DNA of 64,000 nt from Diprion similis (Eukaryota; Arthropoda; Insecta; Hymenoptera; Diprionidae), in NCBI RefSeq assembly GCF_021155765.1, contig NC_060116.1, positions 12,090,001 to 12,154,000 on the forward strand, written 5' to 3'. Position 1 is the stretch's first letter, and every line of letters begins with the position of its first letter. Below, piece after piece: positions 63,653 through 64,000 of this stretch. The notes below the pieces were generated by a model. That model did not search any database. It was not told the DNA's origin and saw nothing but the letters and a program-made list of their open reading frames with translations. A program made the position numbers and the translations under genes.

Positions 63653-64000
63653 GCGCATTTATAACTGCGTGTGAATTTTGACCGCAGACCACGGCTACAC
63701 TGCAGGGCGGTGGTCGAGAGCTCGTTTTCTGGCAGCGTGGGAAAACGCCTTCCTGACTCCCGTCACCGCTTGCATTTATTGTACGAGTATCATACGTTCC
63801 GTGGTCTCGGTTTGCCCGATTAAACGAGTATTTATAGCGTTAAAATTTCTTGTTGTTATTTCATTTGGGATCGAACAAGTTCGGCATGAGTACCAAACAA
63901 ATTCTGTCGCCGTTGATTCTCAAGATCTGAAGCAATAACTGATATTGCTTTGAACAAAAAAAGTTGGCAATTGAATTTTGGGGATGAAAAAAGTCGGGGG

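Larger units (their letters stand above)
61655..64000. other. Downstream intron or intergenic region to the window end
   Basis: No further exon of the coiled-coil gene is convincing. A candidate acceptor near 63,688 opens a frame that soon stops. The stretch has an AAT/AAC trinucleotide-rich part (62,098-62,150), a short AP-1-like hairpin (62,174), a GC-rich island (about 62,215-62,420) and a TA repeat (about 63,621-63,652). It is probably a large intron. Confidence 0.45.

Noticed and set aside
63688-63760. Possible further exon of the coiled-coil gene after GACCGCAG
   Set aside because: The frame soon hits a stop, lacks heptads and has no donor in phase.

Overview
This is a window of insect nuclear DNA. 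Genes have short GT-AG introns, and one exon is 5.1 kb long. Microsatellites are common and there are degenerate foldback repeats but no intact transposon ORF. The proteins read best as those of a holometabolous insect. A hymenopteran (perhaps a sawfly) is my guess, made on general look only; no species can be named from sequence alone. I see no viral genes, CRISPR arrays or convincing tRNA/rRNA genes.

Layout. 1-15,300 is a gene desert with microsatellites, two good hairpins (1707-1772, 2515-2577) and a TIR-bearing repeat (9619-9902). 15,300-42,200 is a compact block of six housekeeping or germline genes: V-ATPase catalytic subunit A (+, 10 coding exons); the bHLH-ZIP factor USF (-, 5 exons); mitochondrial ribosomal protein mL45 (+, 6 exons); a PH-domain protein related to the ORP9/10/11 N-terminus but with no lipid-binding domain (-, 2 exons); a vreteno/TDRD1-type piRNA-pathway protein with RRM, MYND and Tudor domains (-, 7 coding exons); and the U5 snRNP helicase Brr2/SNRNP200 (+, 6 exons). 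Two pairs are head to head (USF/mRpL45 and vret/Brr2) and share short intergenic promoters. Both promoters carry the same NRF1/ewg-like 10-mer.

42,200-64,000 is sparse again. It holds a three-exon gene for an unrecognised serine-rich 336-residue protein (-, 44,502-47,295), a 12 kb gap with a GA-repeat/TATA region and a possible 5' noncoding exon, and the first three coding exons of a coiled-coil gene resembling JAKMIP proteins (+, from 59,603) that runs out of the window.

The genes are not one pathway. V-ATPase A acidifies endomembranes; USF binds CACGTG boxes, and such boxes occur in its own 5' region and in the V-ATPase first intron. mL45 serves mitochondrial translation, Vret germline piRNA biogenesis and Brr2 spliceosome activation. 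Exon boundaries were built by hand from splice sites and reading-frame continuity; each multi-exon CDS sums to a whole number of codons with an open frame throughout.
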